Part shown: in pieces, positions 56,367 to 64,000 of the stretch
How positions within the stretch are numbered: the stretch's first letter is position 1
Layout: every line of letters begins with the position of its first letter
Origin: Forficula auricularia
Lineage: Eukaryota; Arthropoda; Insecta; Dermaptera; Forficulidae
Direction of reading: 5' to 3'
Assembly (NCBI GenBank): GCA_024734495.1
Contig: JALMQS010000154.1
Location: 124,001 to 188,000 of the forward strand
DNA length: 64,000 bases
Program-made: the position numbers and the translations under genes
The notes under the pieces: model-generated
What the model was told of the DNA's origin: nothing
What the model saw: only the letters and a program-made list of their open reading frames with translations
The model's database searches: none

Positions 56367-56456
56367 GACCGACCACTTAATCCTAAGATTAAGATTGGTT
56401 CGCATGGCAGCCACGATAACTAACAAATATAAATTTTGATAACCTCAAAATTTCGA

Positions 56457-56713
56457 ATATCGTCGCCTTAAGAGTGTAAACCTGCTAAATCCATTTTTTA
56501 TCATATATGACATATTAATACTGTTCGAAAGAAAAAGAGATGCAACATCATCCAAGTAAAACTGCTACTTGAAATTAAGATCGTAAGTTGTAGAAAAAAA
56601 ATGTGAAAATAGTTTCTTTCCATAACAACAATATTAAATTTTGTTGTTTTTTCTCTGCCCTGTAAAATTTCCTTGTTGTGAATTAGCAGGTTTACACTCT
56701 AAGGCGACGATAT
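56457..56713. mobile_element. 257-bp MITE, copy 2
   Basis: TIRs of about 30 bp are ATATCGTCGCCTTAAGAGTG and its near-exact inverse at the right. The interior (ATCATATATGACATATTAAT, GAAAGAAAAAGAGATGCA) is nearly identical to the 45.4-kb copy, indicating recent amplification. Confidence 0.82.
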
Positions 56714-56874
56714 ATTTTTATATTTTAGTTTATTTTAAATGACTGCTATTGGTTGATTTTTTCGAAAGCATGGTTACCAAGTCTCATTTTACTAATTCTT
56801 CCGTTTAGCTAAGAGAAGCTTAAAATATGATTGAAATATGGGGAGCTGAGACAAGCTAAATTTAATTATATCCA

Positions 56875-57447
56875 AACGCCTCCCACTCGATCGCGAACCC
56901 AAAGGTCGAAAATAATTTTCTTCTTCACTCCAGGTCTCAACCACAATGAGGCCGCGTCGAAAGACAATTATTTATTAAATTAAATTAGGGAATGAAGAAA
57001 AATTAGTCAAGCCAACTACAGAGCTCCGAAAAATGAACGAGGAAGAGATTAAAAGATTAAATAAAAATGAAATTCCAAATTCATATAGACATTAGGTATT
57101 AGCTTGGGTTCAGGGATCAGTGGCCGAGAGGATAAGAGCTAAGGTTCTTATAAAGGCATCGCAGCGCACATGCGAAGATCTCGGGTTCGATTCCCGGCTG
57201 ATCCTTTTGTCTATAATAGAAAAATCTTTTCTTCGTTCCCTAATTTATTTAAATTTAATCTCCGACTTAGTGATATTTAGCAGATTTACTCTCAATGTGC
57301 ACGAGTCATTAAAATTATGAAATATAATTCTTAATAAATTTAACTTTGTATATAATTGTATTTACACGGCCTCGTTGTGGTTCGGTCGAAGAGAAAATTA
57401 TTTTCGACCTTTGGGGTCTATGATCGATTGGGAGGCGCTGGGATATA
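56875..57447. mobile_element. Fold-back element with a tRNA-like sequence at its centre
   Basis: The outer arms 56875-56955 and 57366-57447 are inverted (GCGCCTCCCA-TCGATC type ends, CCAAAGGTCGAAAATAATTT, ACCACAATGAGGCCG). An inner inverted pair, ATTAGGGAATGAAGAAAA (56986) and its partner near 57231-57244, brackets the tRNA-like sequence at 57114-57204. The right arm has about 105 bp of extra unpaired sequence. No ORF. Confidence 0.7.
57114..57204 (+). tRNA. tRNA-like gene or tRNA-derived pseudogene (long-variable-arm type)
   Basis: GGATCAG (57114-57120) and CTGATCC (57198-57204) form a perfect 7-bp acceptor stem. TGGCCGAGAGG is a good A box, GGTTCGATTCC an exact B box, and TTTT follows at once as a polymerase III terminator. 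The T-arm TCGGG-TTCGATT-CCCGG abuts the acceptor correctly. The length, 91 nt, suits class II (Ser/Leu). However, the middle does not give a canonical anticodon arm: ATAAGA/TCTTAT and TCGCA-GCGCACA-TGCGA form alternative hairpins and the second loop lacks U33. It is therefore probably a tRNA-derived relic or SINE-like unit, and I assign no anticodon. Confidence 0.5.
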
Positions 57448-57499
57448 TAATTTTTACTATTTTTCAAAACGACTCAAAAGTTGAACTTGACTATCTCTA

Positions 57500-58060
57500 A
57501 ACTATTGTTTTGGACTTAGTGACTTTTGCTTGAACGCCGACGTTATGTTTTAATAATTCTGATTATAATCTTTATAAAATCTCTACATCTATGAAAAGTG
57601 TAATGATTACTATAACTCCAGGTGTAAAAAAACATGTAACATTCCGTTTTATCTTGTACATTTATTAGATATTTCCGGTAAACGCGACATGTCCTGTTTT
57701 GTTCTTGTCCAGATCGCCATGGCAACCGCCGAATATGGCCGTTTCGAAGAACGTGATCTGCCTCAGTTGCAAAGGCAGTTTTTATTTTTATTGATATTTG
57801 AACCTGGCTAGCAATAATATCCCGGTCGCATCCTGGTGTCAAAACAAATACCGGTACCTGACTTTAACTAAACGACTTAAAACAATAGAGTCATTGCCAA
57901 CAAGCATACCTGGCTGTTGTTGCTGCTGCTGTTTTTTCTTTTTTTTCTTTTTTCGATTAACAACTTGGACATGATCTCTCTCTCATTCGTGTTTCAACTT
58001 CTATCACACCGTTGCCAGATATTCATGTTCCAATTTATTTATCTATAATTTAGTTTAAAC
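57500..58060. promoter_or_regulatory. Candidate regulatory block with RFX X-box-like site
   Basis: GATCGCCATGGCAACCGCC (57713-57731) has the inverted half-site layout of an RFX X-box (one half-site GGCAAC intact). Nearby are GAACGTGATCTGCC, TCCGGTAAACGCGACATG and, further on, a CAG/CAA run (57911-57935). It is repeat-free. The minus-strand frame at 57543-57842 has no recognisable domain. Confidence 0.3.
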
Positions 58061-58521
58061 ATTATATCTACCTATATGTCGTTGTTTGTACATGCGCCCG
58101 ACATGGTTAGAAGTTCTCTTTGAATTTTTAATGGCTATTTAATCTACTGATACAGATTCAGATGAGCGTACCTAGGTGAAAATCGGACATTTCAATTTAT
58201 TAGGATATGTGAGTGGTATAGTCAATCACAAAAGTGAAAATGATGAACTAAAACTTTCTTGATCTTTTTTAGGGAAAATATAAAGGAATATTTATCGAAG
58301 GGTTGCTATAAATTACGTGAATGTAACTAAATTAAAAGATCTTTTTAATGTAGTAATAAAATTAAATATTATTGGAAACATTACAAGAGTGTCCAGTGAA
58401 TCAGATTTGTTATATATCATTTACATTTCGGTTAAATTCATACCCTCAGGAATCTGACCCAAGAAACAAAAAGCAATTAGGGACATTGGTTGTGTTTCGA
58501 GGTGGAAACCAACTATATATA

Positions 58522-59027
58522 TTGCAGTAAAAACTCGTTTTTTAGTAAAAACTAATTCTTACTTAAAACGCGTTTCACTGAATATCTTTGTAGCAATTAG
58601 AATTTACTGATGTTGGTTAAGTTTGGTCCAAAGGTCTAGAATCTCCATTTTTAACCTTTTCGCCTCATTTTAGGTATTTATTTTTAAAATATTTTAAGCG
58701 AAACTGTCAAAAATAACATCCTCTACAACTTTGTTTCTAATTTTTAACATTTTCGTTTAAAATTTTTTGAAAATAAACAACAATTTTTTAAACGAAAATA
58801 TCAAAAATTACATCCTCTACAACATTGTTTCTGATTTTTGACATTTTAGTTTAAAAATTTTTGAAAATAAAAACCCAAAATGAGGCGGAAGGTCAAAAAT
58901 GAAAATTCTAGACCTTTTGACCAAACTCAAACAACATCAGTAAATTCTAGTTGCCACAAAGGTATTCAGTGAAACGCGTTTTAACTAGTAAGAAGCCGTT
59001 CTTACTAAAAACGGGTTTTTACTGCAA
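58522..59027. mobile_element. Fold-back MITE, 506 bp
   Basis: Begins TTGCAGTAAAAACTCGTTTT and ends in the inverse AAACGGGTTTTTACTGCAA. The inner arms continue as inverted repeats (AAAACGCGTTTCACTGAATA, AATTTACTGATGTTG). Both arms contain a diverged copy of the dispersed GTTGAGTTTGGTCAAAAGG-type module. The centre holds three AACATCCTCTACAAC-type repeats. ATATATA on both sides may be the target duplication. Confidence 0.75.
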
Positions 59028-59848
59028 CATATATAACATCAAATGAAATTTAAATTTTCATCGTGAAATTATGCAGTCGAATGATTCTATAATCAAATAA
59101 ATAAATATAAACATATAGTGAAGCCATTTAATTTCTATTTAAATGAATAGTTTAAATAGAAATGGGTGAGTGTTTCGAATTTTGAAAACTTTCATATTCA
59201 AAGGGAAACCGGGAATGAATGACTGTTCCAGAAATGAAATTAAAAGTTGATTTTCCGGATATTAGAAGAAATTGATTTTTTTATAAATAATAAAGTGATA
59301 AATCCAATCCTTCTGACATGTAATAAAAATTATCTAATACAACTTGAATTCAGTAGAAGACATTCTCGGGATATTTTCCAAAGAACAGCAACCTTAGTAA
59401 AAAGAGTATCTGTTGTTAGTACAAGCTTACCAAGATTAACATAAGAACATTTTTCCGCATACGTTTTGAAAACACGATCCAATAAGAGAAAATATTCGAG
59501 TTCTTAAGAAAAAGTCACTACGGCTGAGTTATCCGCAGATACCTAGTGTATTAAAATAATCTATATTGAATGTATTCACCGTGATTCAAAAATAAAAAGA
59601 ATCCCATTGTGTTATAGGTATAGGAATTTTACATTTTTTACATTATTATTATTTTTTTTTTAATTCAAAAAATGCCTAATTCACTTTACAGAACTATTAT
59701 TGTACTTAGTAGATGGAGACTTGGAAACTCTGGAAAAATTATTTTCGATTGATAGACTACTCCATAGTCCTACTATAATTGCGACAACCAATCCAGTGGA
59801 AATTTCAACCTCGTGTTTCTGGGATGCCACGAAAAATAATTTTTAAGA
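59028..59848. other. AT-rich spacer
   Basis: A 65-codon plus-strand frame (59247-59444) has no recognisable domain. No shared repeat seen. Confidence 0.45.
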
Positions 59849-60114
59849 AAAAAATAAAACCGACTTCGAAAAAATTAAATGCAACAAATAAAATACACTA
59901 AAAGGTATAAAATAATTATTATCTTATTTAGTTAGAACTAAATGACGAAATATTAATATGAAATCACTTTTTGAAGTCGGTGCCAAACATATACATTTTA
60001 TGAATCGCACTCGACGGATCTTACTTAGTACGTTTGGCGGATACGCTCGCTTATAGGTATAGTTTGTTTGGCACCGACTTCAAAAAGTAATTTCATATTA
60101 ATATTTCGTCGTTT

Positions 60115-60358
60115 TTATTATTATTATTATTATTATAGCCTTTATTTAGTTCAATTTTACATTTAAATTATATTTAATCAAGCAATACACAATAAATTAC
60201 AACATATTTACAATATATTTATACTTATATTATATTTACAATTGTACAAATTATGATGGAACTAGGCCCCTTAGGGCATAGGCCTCTCCCAATATGTTCC
60301 ATACTTTTCTATTCCTCGCAGTCCTCATCCAGTCTCTTCCGACTGTCCTGTCCAGTTC
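60115..60358 (-). mobile_element. 5'-truncated non-LTR retrotransposon insertion
   Basis: The 244-bp insert is flanked by a perfect 12-bp target-site duplication, ATTTCGTCGTTT, at 60103-60114 and 60359-60370. The minus strand encodes a reverse-transcriptase C-terminus (60251-60358) and a 3' UTR with AATAAAGGC. It ends in a (TAA)n tail, seen as TTATTATTA at 60115. The microsatellite tail instead of poly-A suits RTE/CR1/L2-like clades; the exact clade is undetermined. Confidence 0.85.
60251..60358 (-). pseudogene. C-terminal 35 codons of a non-LTR reverse transcriptase
   Basis: The reading frame includes DRTVGRDWMRTARNRK, then VWNILGEAYALRGLVPS and a TAA stop. The W-x-x-x-ARNR(K/D)xW...EAY pattern is typical of the extreme C-terminus of insect endonuclease/reverse-transcriptase proteins. 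The 5' truncation removed all catalytic motifs. It lies inside the insert at 60115-60358. Confidence 0.7.
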
Positions 60359-60879
60359 ATTTCGTCGTTTAGTTGTAACTAAATAAGATAATAATTATTT
60401 TATACCTTTTAGTGTATTTTATTTGTTGCATTTAATTTTTTGAAGTCGGTTTTATTTTTTTCTTAAAAATTATTTTTCTTTTTTCTTTTTAGTGATGTTA
60501 TTAATAGTGATCATATCATCATAACTTGACCAAATTAATATGGCACCATCCCTAAGATACCCCTTTCTAATAAAAAAAGAATCATTGAAATCGGTTCATA
60601 AACAAAGAAGTTAGGCATGAACAAACTTAACAAAAAAGGTCTAATACCAATGAAAAAAAAAATGGGACCAATCGGAAGCTAAACTGAACCCATTGCAAAA
60701 AAAATTTCAAAATCGGTTCACAATTGGCGGAGATATGAGGTAACATAGGCACAAAAAAAAAAAAAATCAGTCGAATAGAGAACCTCCTCCTTTATTGAAG
60801 TCGGTTAAAAACAAATACCACATCAATCCTATAAATGAGAAAATATATGAATAAATTTAAGTGAAAAGATATCGTTATG

Positions 60880-60960
60880 CTGAGAGTAGAAGAGTGGTTG
60901 ATTCATAGAAAGAAATCAATGAGTTTGCCCTCTGTTCGATGTAAATAAACTTATACATAT
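60880..60960 (+). mobile_element. GACTATAG-family outer arm
   Basis: TGCTGAGAGTAGAAGAGTGG, AGAAATCAATGAGTTTGCCC and TCGATGTAAATAAACTTA match the outer arm at 53042-53115. The inner arms (AATTTATTTGTTAGAGACTA, 61704) appear after the pogo-like element, which therefore probably inserted between them. Confidence 0.6.
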
Positions 60961-60965
60961 AAATA

Positions 60966-61696
60966 CAGCGGAACTCGCTTAACGTGAAAACGCTTAAACG
61001 GTTAACACGAAATAATAATGCGGTCCCGACAAAATACTAGGCATTTTCATACATTTTTTCTTTTAACACGAAACAAAAATCGCTTAACACGAATCGCTTC
61101 TCGGAATGAACAAAATATGTTATTTTTATTATGTATGTACAAAATGTAGCTATAATACATCATTTAAATGTAATGTATCTAATATGATGTACTCTTAATA
61201 AATATAATTTTGGTGAGTATACATATATTTTTTACTTTATCCAATGCGAAGCATGGGGGAAAGTATTGTAATCGGTCTCGCGGCAAGCGCAACTTCAAAG
61301 GGTCCTCAGGTAAAGACTACGGAACCCATGGACTCAATTAAGGTCACAAATTGAAGTATTCAATGAGATTGAGTTTGAGCAGGTGACGGTTTTGCCAAAA
61401 ATTACTTGGAATCTCGTCGAGAGAAAAAGTGCCATTTTTTTGGAAGTGCGTGGGGATGGATGGATGGATGTTATCGTTTTTTTCGTCCACGATTTTTTCC
61501 ACACCGTTGCACTGATTGAATTGAAATTGAAAACCTACTATTAGTTTAACAAAATAAAGCGCTTATTAGTTTTTGGTACATATCGGTCCACAAACATTAG
61601 TACTTTATTTCAGTACTTTTTTAGTTTTTTTTGTATGCTATGCAATATGTTTAACACGAAGATATATTTCGGTCCCCTCAGTTTCGTGTTAAGCGA
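60966..61696. mobile_element. Pogo-like element, right end truncated, with nested MITE
   Basis: The left end TACAGCGGAACTCGCTTAAC follows TA, and TTAACACGAA/TTCGTGTTAAGCG repeats mark both ends. The right end stops at GTTTCGTGTTAAGCGA without the terminal CCGCTGTA. An ACTTTATCC-type repeat (61234-61636) is nested inside. No coding capacity. Confidence 0.65.
61234..61636. mobile_element. ACTTTATCCAATG element, truncated, nested in pogo-like copy
   Basis: Begins ACTTTATCCAATGCGAAGCA and follows the 49.5-kb copy through TCGTCGAGAGAAAAAG, GGATGGATGGATGTTATCG and CATATCGGTCCACAAACATT. It ends within sequence matching the middle of the 18.4-kb copy and lacks the second TIR. Confidence 0.65.
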
Positions 61697-61905
61697 TAGA
61701 TAATTTATTTGTTAGAGACTATAGTTTTCAAGGCTTGACATTTATCATCAGTGTTTTAATTAGAAATACTTTATCTGTTATTTCTCATGGATTCAAATAC
61801 CAGTTTGCCGAAATAGCTAAAATTCTTTTGTTTTTATAGTAAGCTAACCAAATAACAAACTATAGTCCCTAACAAATAAATTATATATATTTATTTATAT
61901 TCTGT
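61697..61905. mobile_element. GACTATAG-family inner hairpin
   Basis: AATTTATTTGTTAGAGACTA and ATAGTTTTCAAGGCTTGACA start the left arm, and AACAAACTATAGTCCCTAAC and AAATAAATTATATATATTTA close the right. It lies just beyond the truncated pogo-like element at 60966-61696. Confidence 0.6.
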
Positions 61906-62193
61906 ATATACATATATAGTTTCTCTTTCTGAATAAAAAGCTTTCTTTTAAGTTTCTAATCTCTTTTAATATTCTATATGTAAAGGGTCATGAAACCAAA
62001 ACTTGAAATTTAGTTTTAAGATTTTTAATTTCTTATAATTTGATTTATAATTTTTTCATAAATTAACTGATAAGTATTATAGCCAAATTATCCTTAAGGG
62101 TAGAAGCTAAATAATAAATTATAAGGGCGGACAAGTGCGAATGGGTTAGTTTTTGTTTTCTGTCAGCCAAACAATTAACTACCATTATAATGT

Positions 62194-62329
62194 TATTGAA
62201 GGAGACAATAAAAGAGTGTGTCTTTTGCTGGAATTATAAATTTTATTTATTTATAACGATATAACGTTATAAATAAATAAAATTTATAATTCCAGCAAAA
62301 GACACACTCTTTTATTGTCTCCTTCAATA
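62194..62329. repeat. Perfect palindrome, 65-bp arms, 6-nt loop
   Basis: The arm from TATTGAAGGAGACAATAAAA to TTATTTATTTATAACG (62194-62258) is exactly inverted at 62265-62329, with ATATAA between. Just outside the right arm is TCTGCTACTCTCGGCA, the end motif of the GACTATAG fold-back family, so it may be a remodelled family member. Confidence 0.92.
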
Positions 62330-63080
62330 TATAAAAATTCTGCTACTCTCGGCACAAAAACTTTCAATTTAATAATAATGTTAATCTAAGCAATTCAGAC
62401 TAGGATACTTTGGTGAATTTTTACAGATTTTAAATCAATCTTGTGCATAGTTAGAGAAGGGATAAACACATTAAGAGATGAGGACTTTATGAGCTGAAAG
62501 CACGCGACTAGAGCGTTCAAATAAAAAGTAATATATGATAAATATTTAAAAGGATTTTTATAAAAAAAAAAAAACAATTTCATGAACCAATATTTGAGAA
62601 TTTAATATGTTTAAAAAATTTTCTCAAATTTATTTTCAATTTTGACCACTGGTTTATCAAACTTTAAATAAATGCCAAATTTCAAGTTTATAGTTTAATA
62701 TTTTAGAACGTACAGGCTTGTCACAACCAGGGCATCTAGACAGTCAACTAAATCTTAGTTTAAGGGTTCTTTTTTTAAATATTTTATTCGTGTAATTTTT
62801 TTTTTTAATTTCGGCTGAAAACCGATTTTTTGGAGTAATTCTATTATACTTTTTCAAGGTCTATAAATTGATAGGGTTGGATATCAATCAAAATTTTTCA
62901 CACAATCATATATAATACAAATAGGCTAATATTAAAATTAATTCCACTCCCGAGGGGACATGACCCTCCTACATGCAATATAAACATATCTATTAAAATC
63001 TTTAATAAATGACCTAAATTCATGTTCGTTAAAATTAATTGTTCATATAAATTTTCTTCATTCTTTTTTCTCTCTTATGA
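62330..63080. other. AT-rich spacer
   Basis: After the GCTACTCTCGGCA motif at about 62340, only AT-rich sequence is seen up to the non-LTR fragment. Confidence 0.45.
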
Positions 63081-63084
63081 AAAT

Positions 63085-63568
63085 GATTAGAGAAGGAGTT
63101 ACACCAAAAAGGTGCAACCCCTAAAGCCCTGGGTTGGCCCCTCCATCGTGAAAAGAAGAAGAAAGAATTTTATGGGCTGTTCAGGGGTAGAAGGTATCTG
63201 TGGATACGGGTCTTAAATAGCTGAAGGTTATAAGTCGCGGGAAAGATGGTGGCAGGGAGCGAGTTCCAGTCTCTGGAGGTCATAGGGATAAAAGAGTTGG
63301 CGAAAGCGCTTGTTCGACTTTTATCCAATTTGACAGCGAAGGGGTGCTGAGCGTTCGAAAACAGCGTGTTTCTCGTAAAGAGGGCTTTAGGTGGGATAAT
63401 TGATTTCAGCTCGACTGAACAGACACTATGATAGTATCTGTAGTACAGGGAAAGGGCAGAAACGGTTCTTCGGTGAGCTAGGAAGTCGAGTGAGTTGGTT
63501 AGAGCCGGGTCTCCTATTAGTTTAATTACTCGCTTCTGAATCGCATCCAGTGTAATTTTTGTGAACAA
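63085..63568 (-). pseudogene. Non-LTR retrotransposon 3' fragment, copy 2
   Basis: A 132-codon minus-strand frame (63170-63568) starts MFTKITLDAIQKRVIKLIGD, continues HRRTVSALSLYYRYYHSVCS, and ends YNLQLFKTRIHRYLLP. It is nearly identical to copy 1, including the 3' UTR down to 63085 (GAAGGAGTTACACC). Its 5' end stops at almost the same place as copy 1 (TACACTGGATGC). Only the C-terminal domain remains, so it cannot be autonomous. Confidence 0.8.
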
Positions 63569-63935
63569 TTTATTTTAACATTTACCTTTATATATGATAG
63601 ATTGCCAATTCCGTTTCTATCAATTTATAAATATCCTGAAGAGACAAAAAAAGGTCCTTCAATACATTACTTTTTACTTTTATTTGGGAATTGTTCTTTG
63701 CATAATCCATATAATTCCGACTGAAAGTGAATCAACAAAAAATTAATTTACTTAAAGCAAGATTTCAAAAAAACCTTACTAGTAAATTATACTATAAAAA
63801 TTAATTTTAATTAATTTATAGAAAGTATAGATTTTAAACCAATCAGTAATTAATTTAATTATTAATAAAAAATGAGTTTATACGTATATAAATATATGAA
63901 TATTTTCTGCACTAATTCACTACTTCCTCATCCTA

Positions 63936-63954
63936 GTATGGTAAAGTAATCCTA
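63936..63954 (-). mobile_element. Probable terminus of an ACTTTACCATAC element
   Basis: AGTATGGTAAAGTAATCC matches the right end of the 44-kb element (GTATGGTAAAGTAAAA). Nothing more of the element is recognisable before the window end. Confidence 0.35.
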
Positions 63955-64000
63955 CACAACGACTAATAATATTTCAGGAATTTGTGACCTTCACCGAAAT

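Larger units (their letters stand above)
59849..60808 (+). mobile_element. ACCGACTTC-family element interrupted by a non-LTR insertion
   Basis: The same inverted-repeat architecture as 28796-29525, including the unique centre with GATCCGTCGAGTGCG in inverted orientation. The second internal arm is split at 60114/60359 by a 244-bp retrotransposon fragment flanked by a 12-bp duplication. It ends with TATTGAAGTCGGTTAAAA. Confidence 0.7.

Noticed and set aside
56051..56850. Larger TIR element containing the SINE and the 257-bp MITE
   Set aside because: GGAATTTCAATGCCC near 56054 and an inverted ATTTCAATCATATTTTAAG near 56822 pair only weakly. Not enough to call an element.
57543..57842. 99-codon minus-strand frame
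   Set aside because: No recognisable domain. The C-terminal part is an isoleucine/arginine-rich AT-driven tail.
1..64000. CRISPR array, operon, prophage or bacterial defence system
   Set aside because: No regularly spaced identical repeats with unique spacers, no clustered prokaryotic ORFs. The window is clearly eukaryotic.

Overview
This is an AT-rich, repeat-dense stretch of animal nuclear DNA, most likely insect. There are no operons, no closely packed ORFs and no bacterial gene structure. Nearly all recognisable sequence is transposon-derived: Helitrons, non-LTR retrotransposons, hAT and pogo-like DNA elements, tRNA-derived SINEs and many fold-back or MITE-like elements. I cannot fix the insect order. 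Repeats carrying the motif ACCGACTTCAAAAA, and the non-LTR 3' ends seen here, resemble repeats I know from Lepidoptera and other insects, but I could not run a search.

Only one piece of a real host gene is recognised. It is a 60-bp exon on the minus strand (39615-39674) with consensus splice sites. It encodes [20 protein letters not shown], the core of the first zinc finger of a Kruppel-like factor (KLF5/dar1-like or KLF6/7/luna-like). No other exon of the gene is seen, so the exon appears to sit inside introns that together exceed the window. Several blocks of more complex, GC-richer, repeat-free sequence (about 35.4-35.7, 41.3-41.85, 46.4-46.5, 50.55-50.95 and 57.5-58.05 kb, less clearly 8.45 and 14.8 kb) are candidate intronic regulatory DNA. 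That is inference.

Layout. 0-9 kb: AT-rich DNA, a Helitron-like end (3.5 kb), fold-back elements (5.7-6.2 kb) and a long palindrome with tRNA-like T-arms (7.2-8.0 kb). 9-12.2 kb: a decayed autonomous Helitron (Pif1-type helicase plus 3' hairpin end) and a tandem repeat of Helitron-type units. 12-20.5 kb: fold-backs, an RTE-like fragment, a hAT copy and two pogo-like elements, one interrupted by a non-LTR fragment. 21-31 kb: MITEs, fold-backs and a Helitron. 31.6-34.9 kb: two head-to-tail Helitrons and a GATA microsatellite. 36-42 kb: a hAT MITE with target-site duplication, a third non-LTR copy, the KLF exon and a TIR element. 43-50 kb: three of four SINE copies, and hAT elements, one of which has a younger fold-back inserted in it. 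50.9-54.4 kb: a 1.3-kb Helitron and a GC-rich palindrome. 54.6-64 kb: fold-backs, the fourth SINE, a fold-back with a tRNA-like gene, a MITE pair, a TIR element split by a non-LTR insertion, a third pogo-like element, a perfect 65-bp-arm palindrome and a non-LTR copy.

The window therefore reads as a giant intron assembled by nested transposition around one small, purifyingly conserved exon. Boundaries of decayed repeats are approximate. Where I give exact ends, they rest on visible terminal inverted repeats or target-site duplications.
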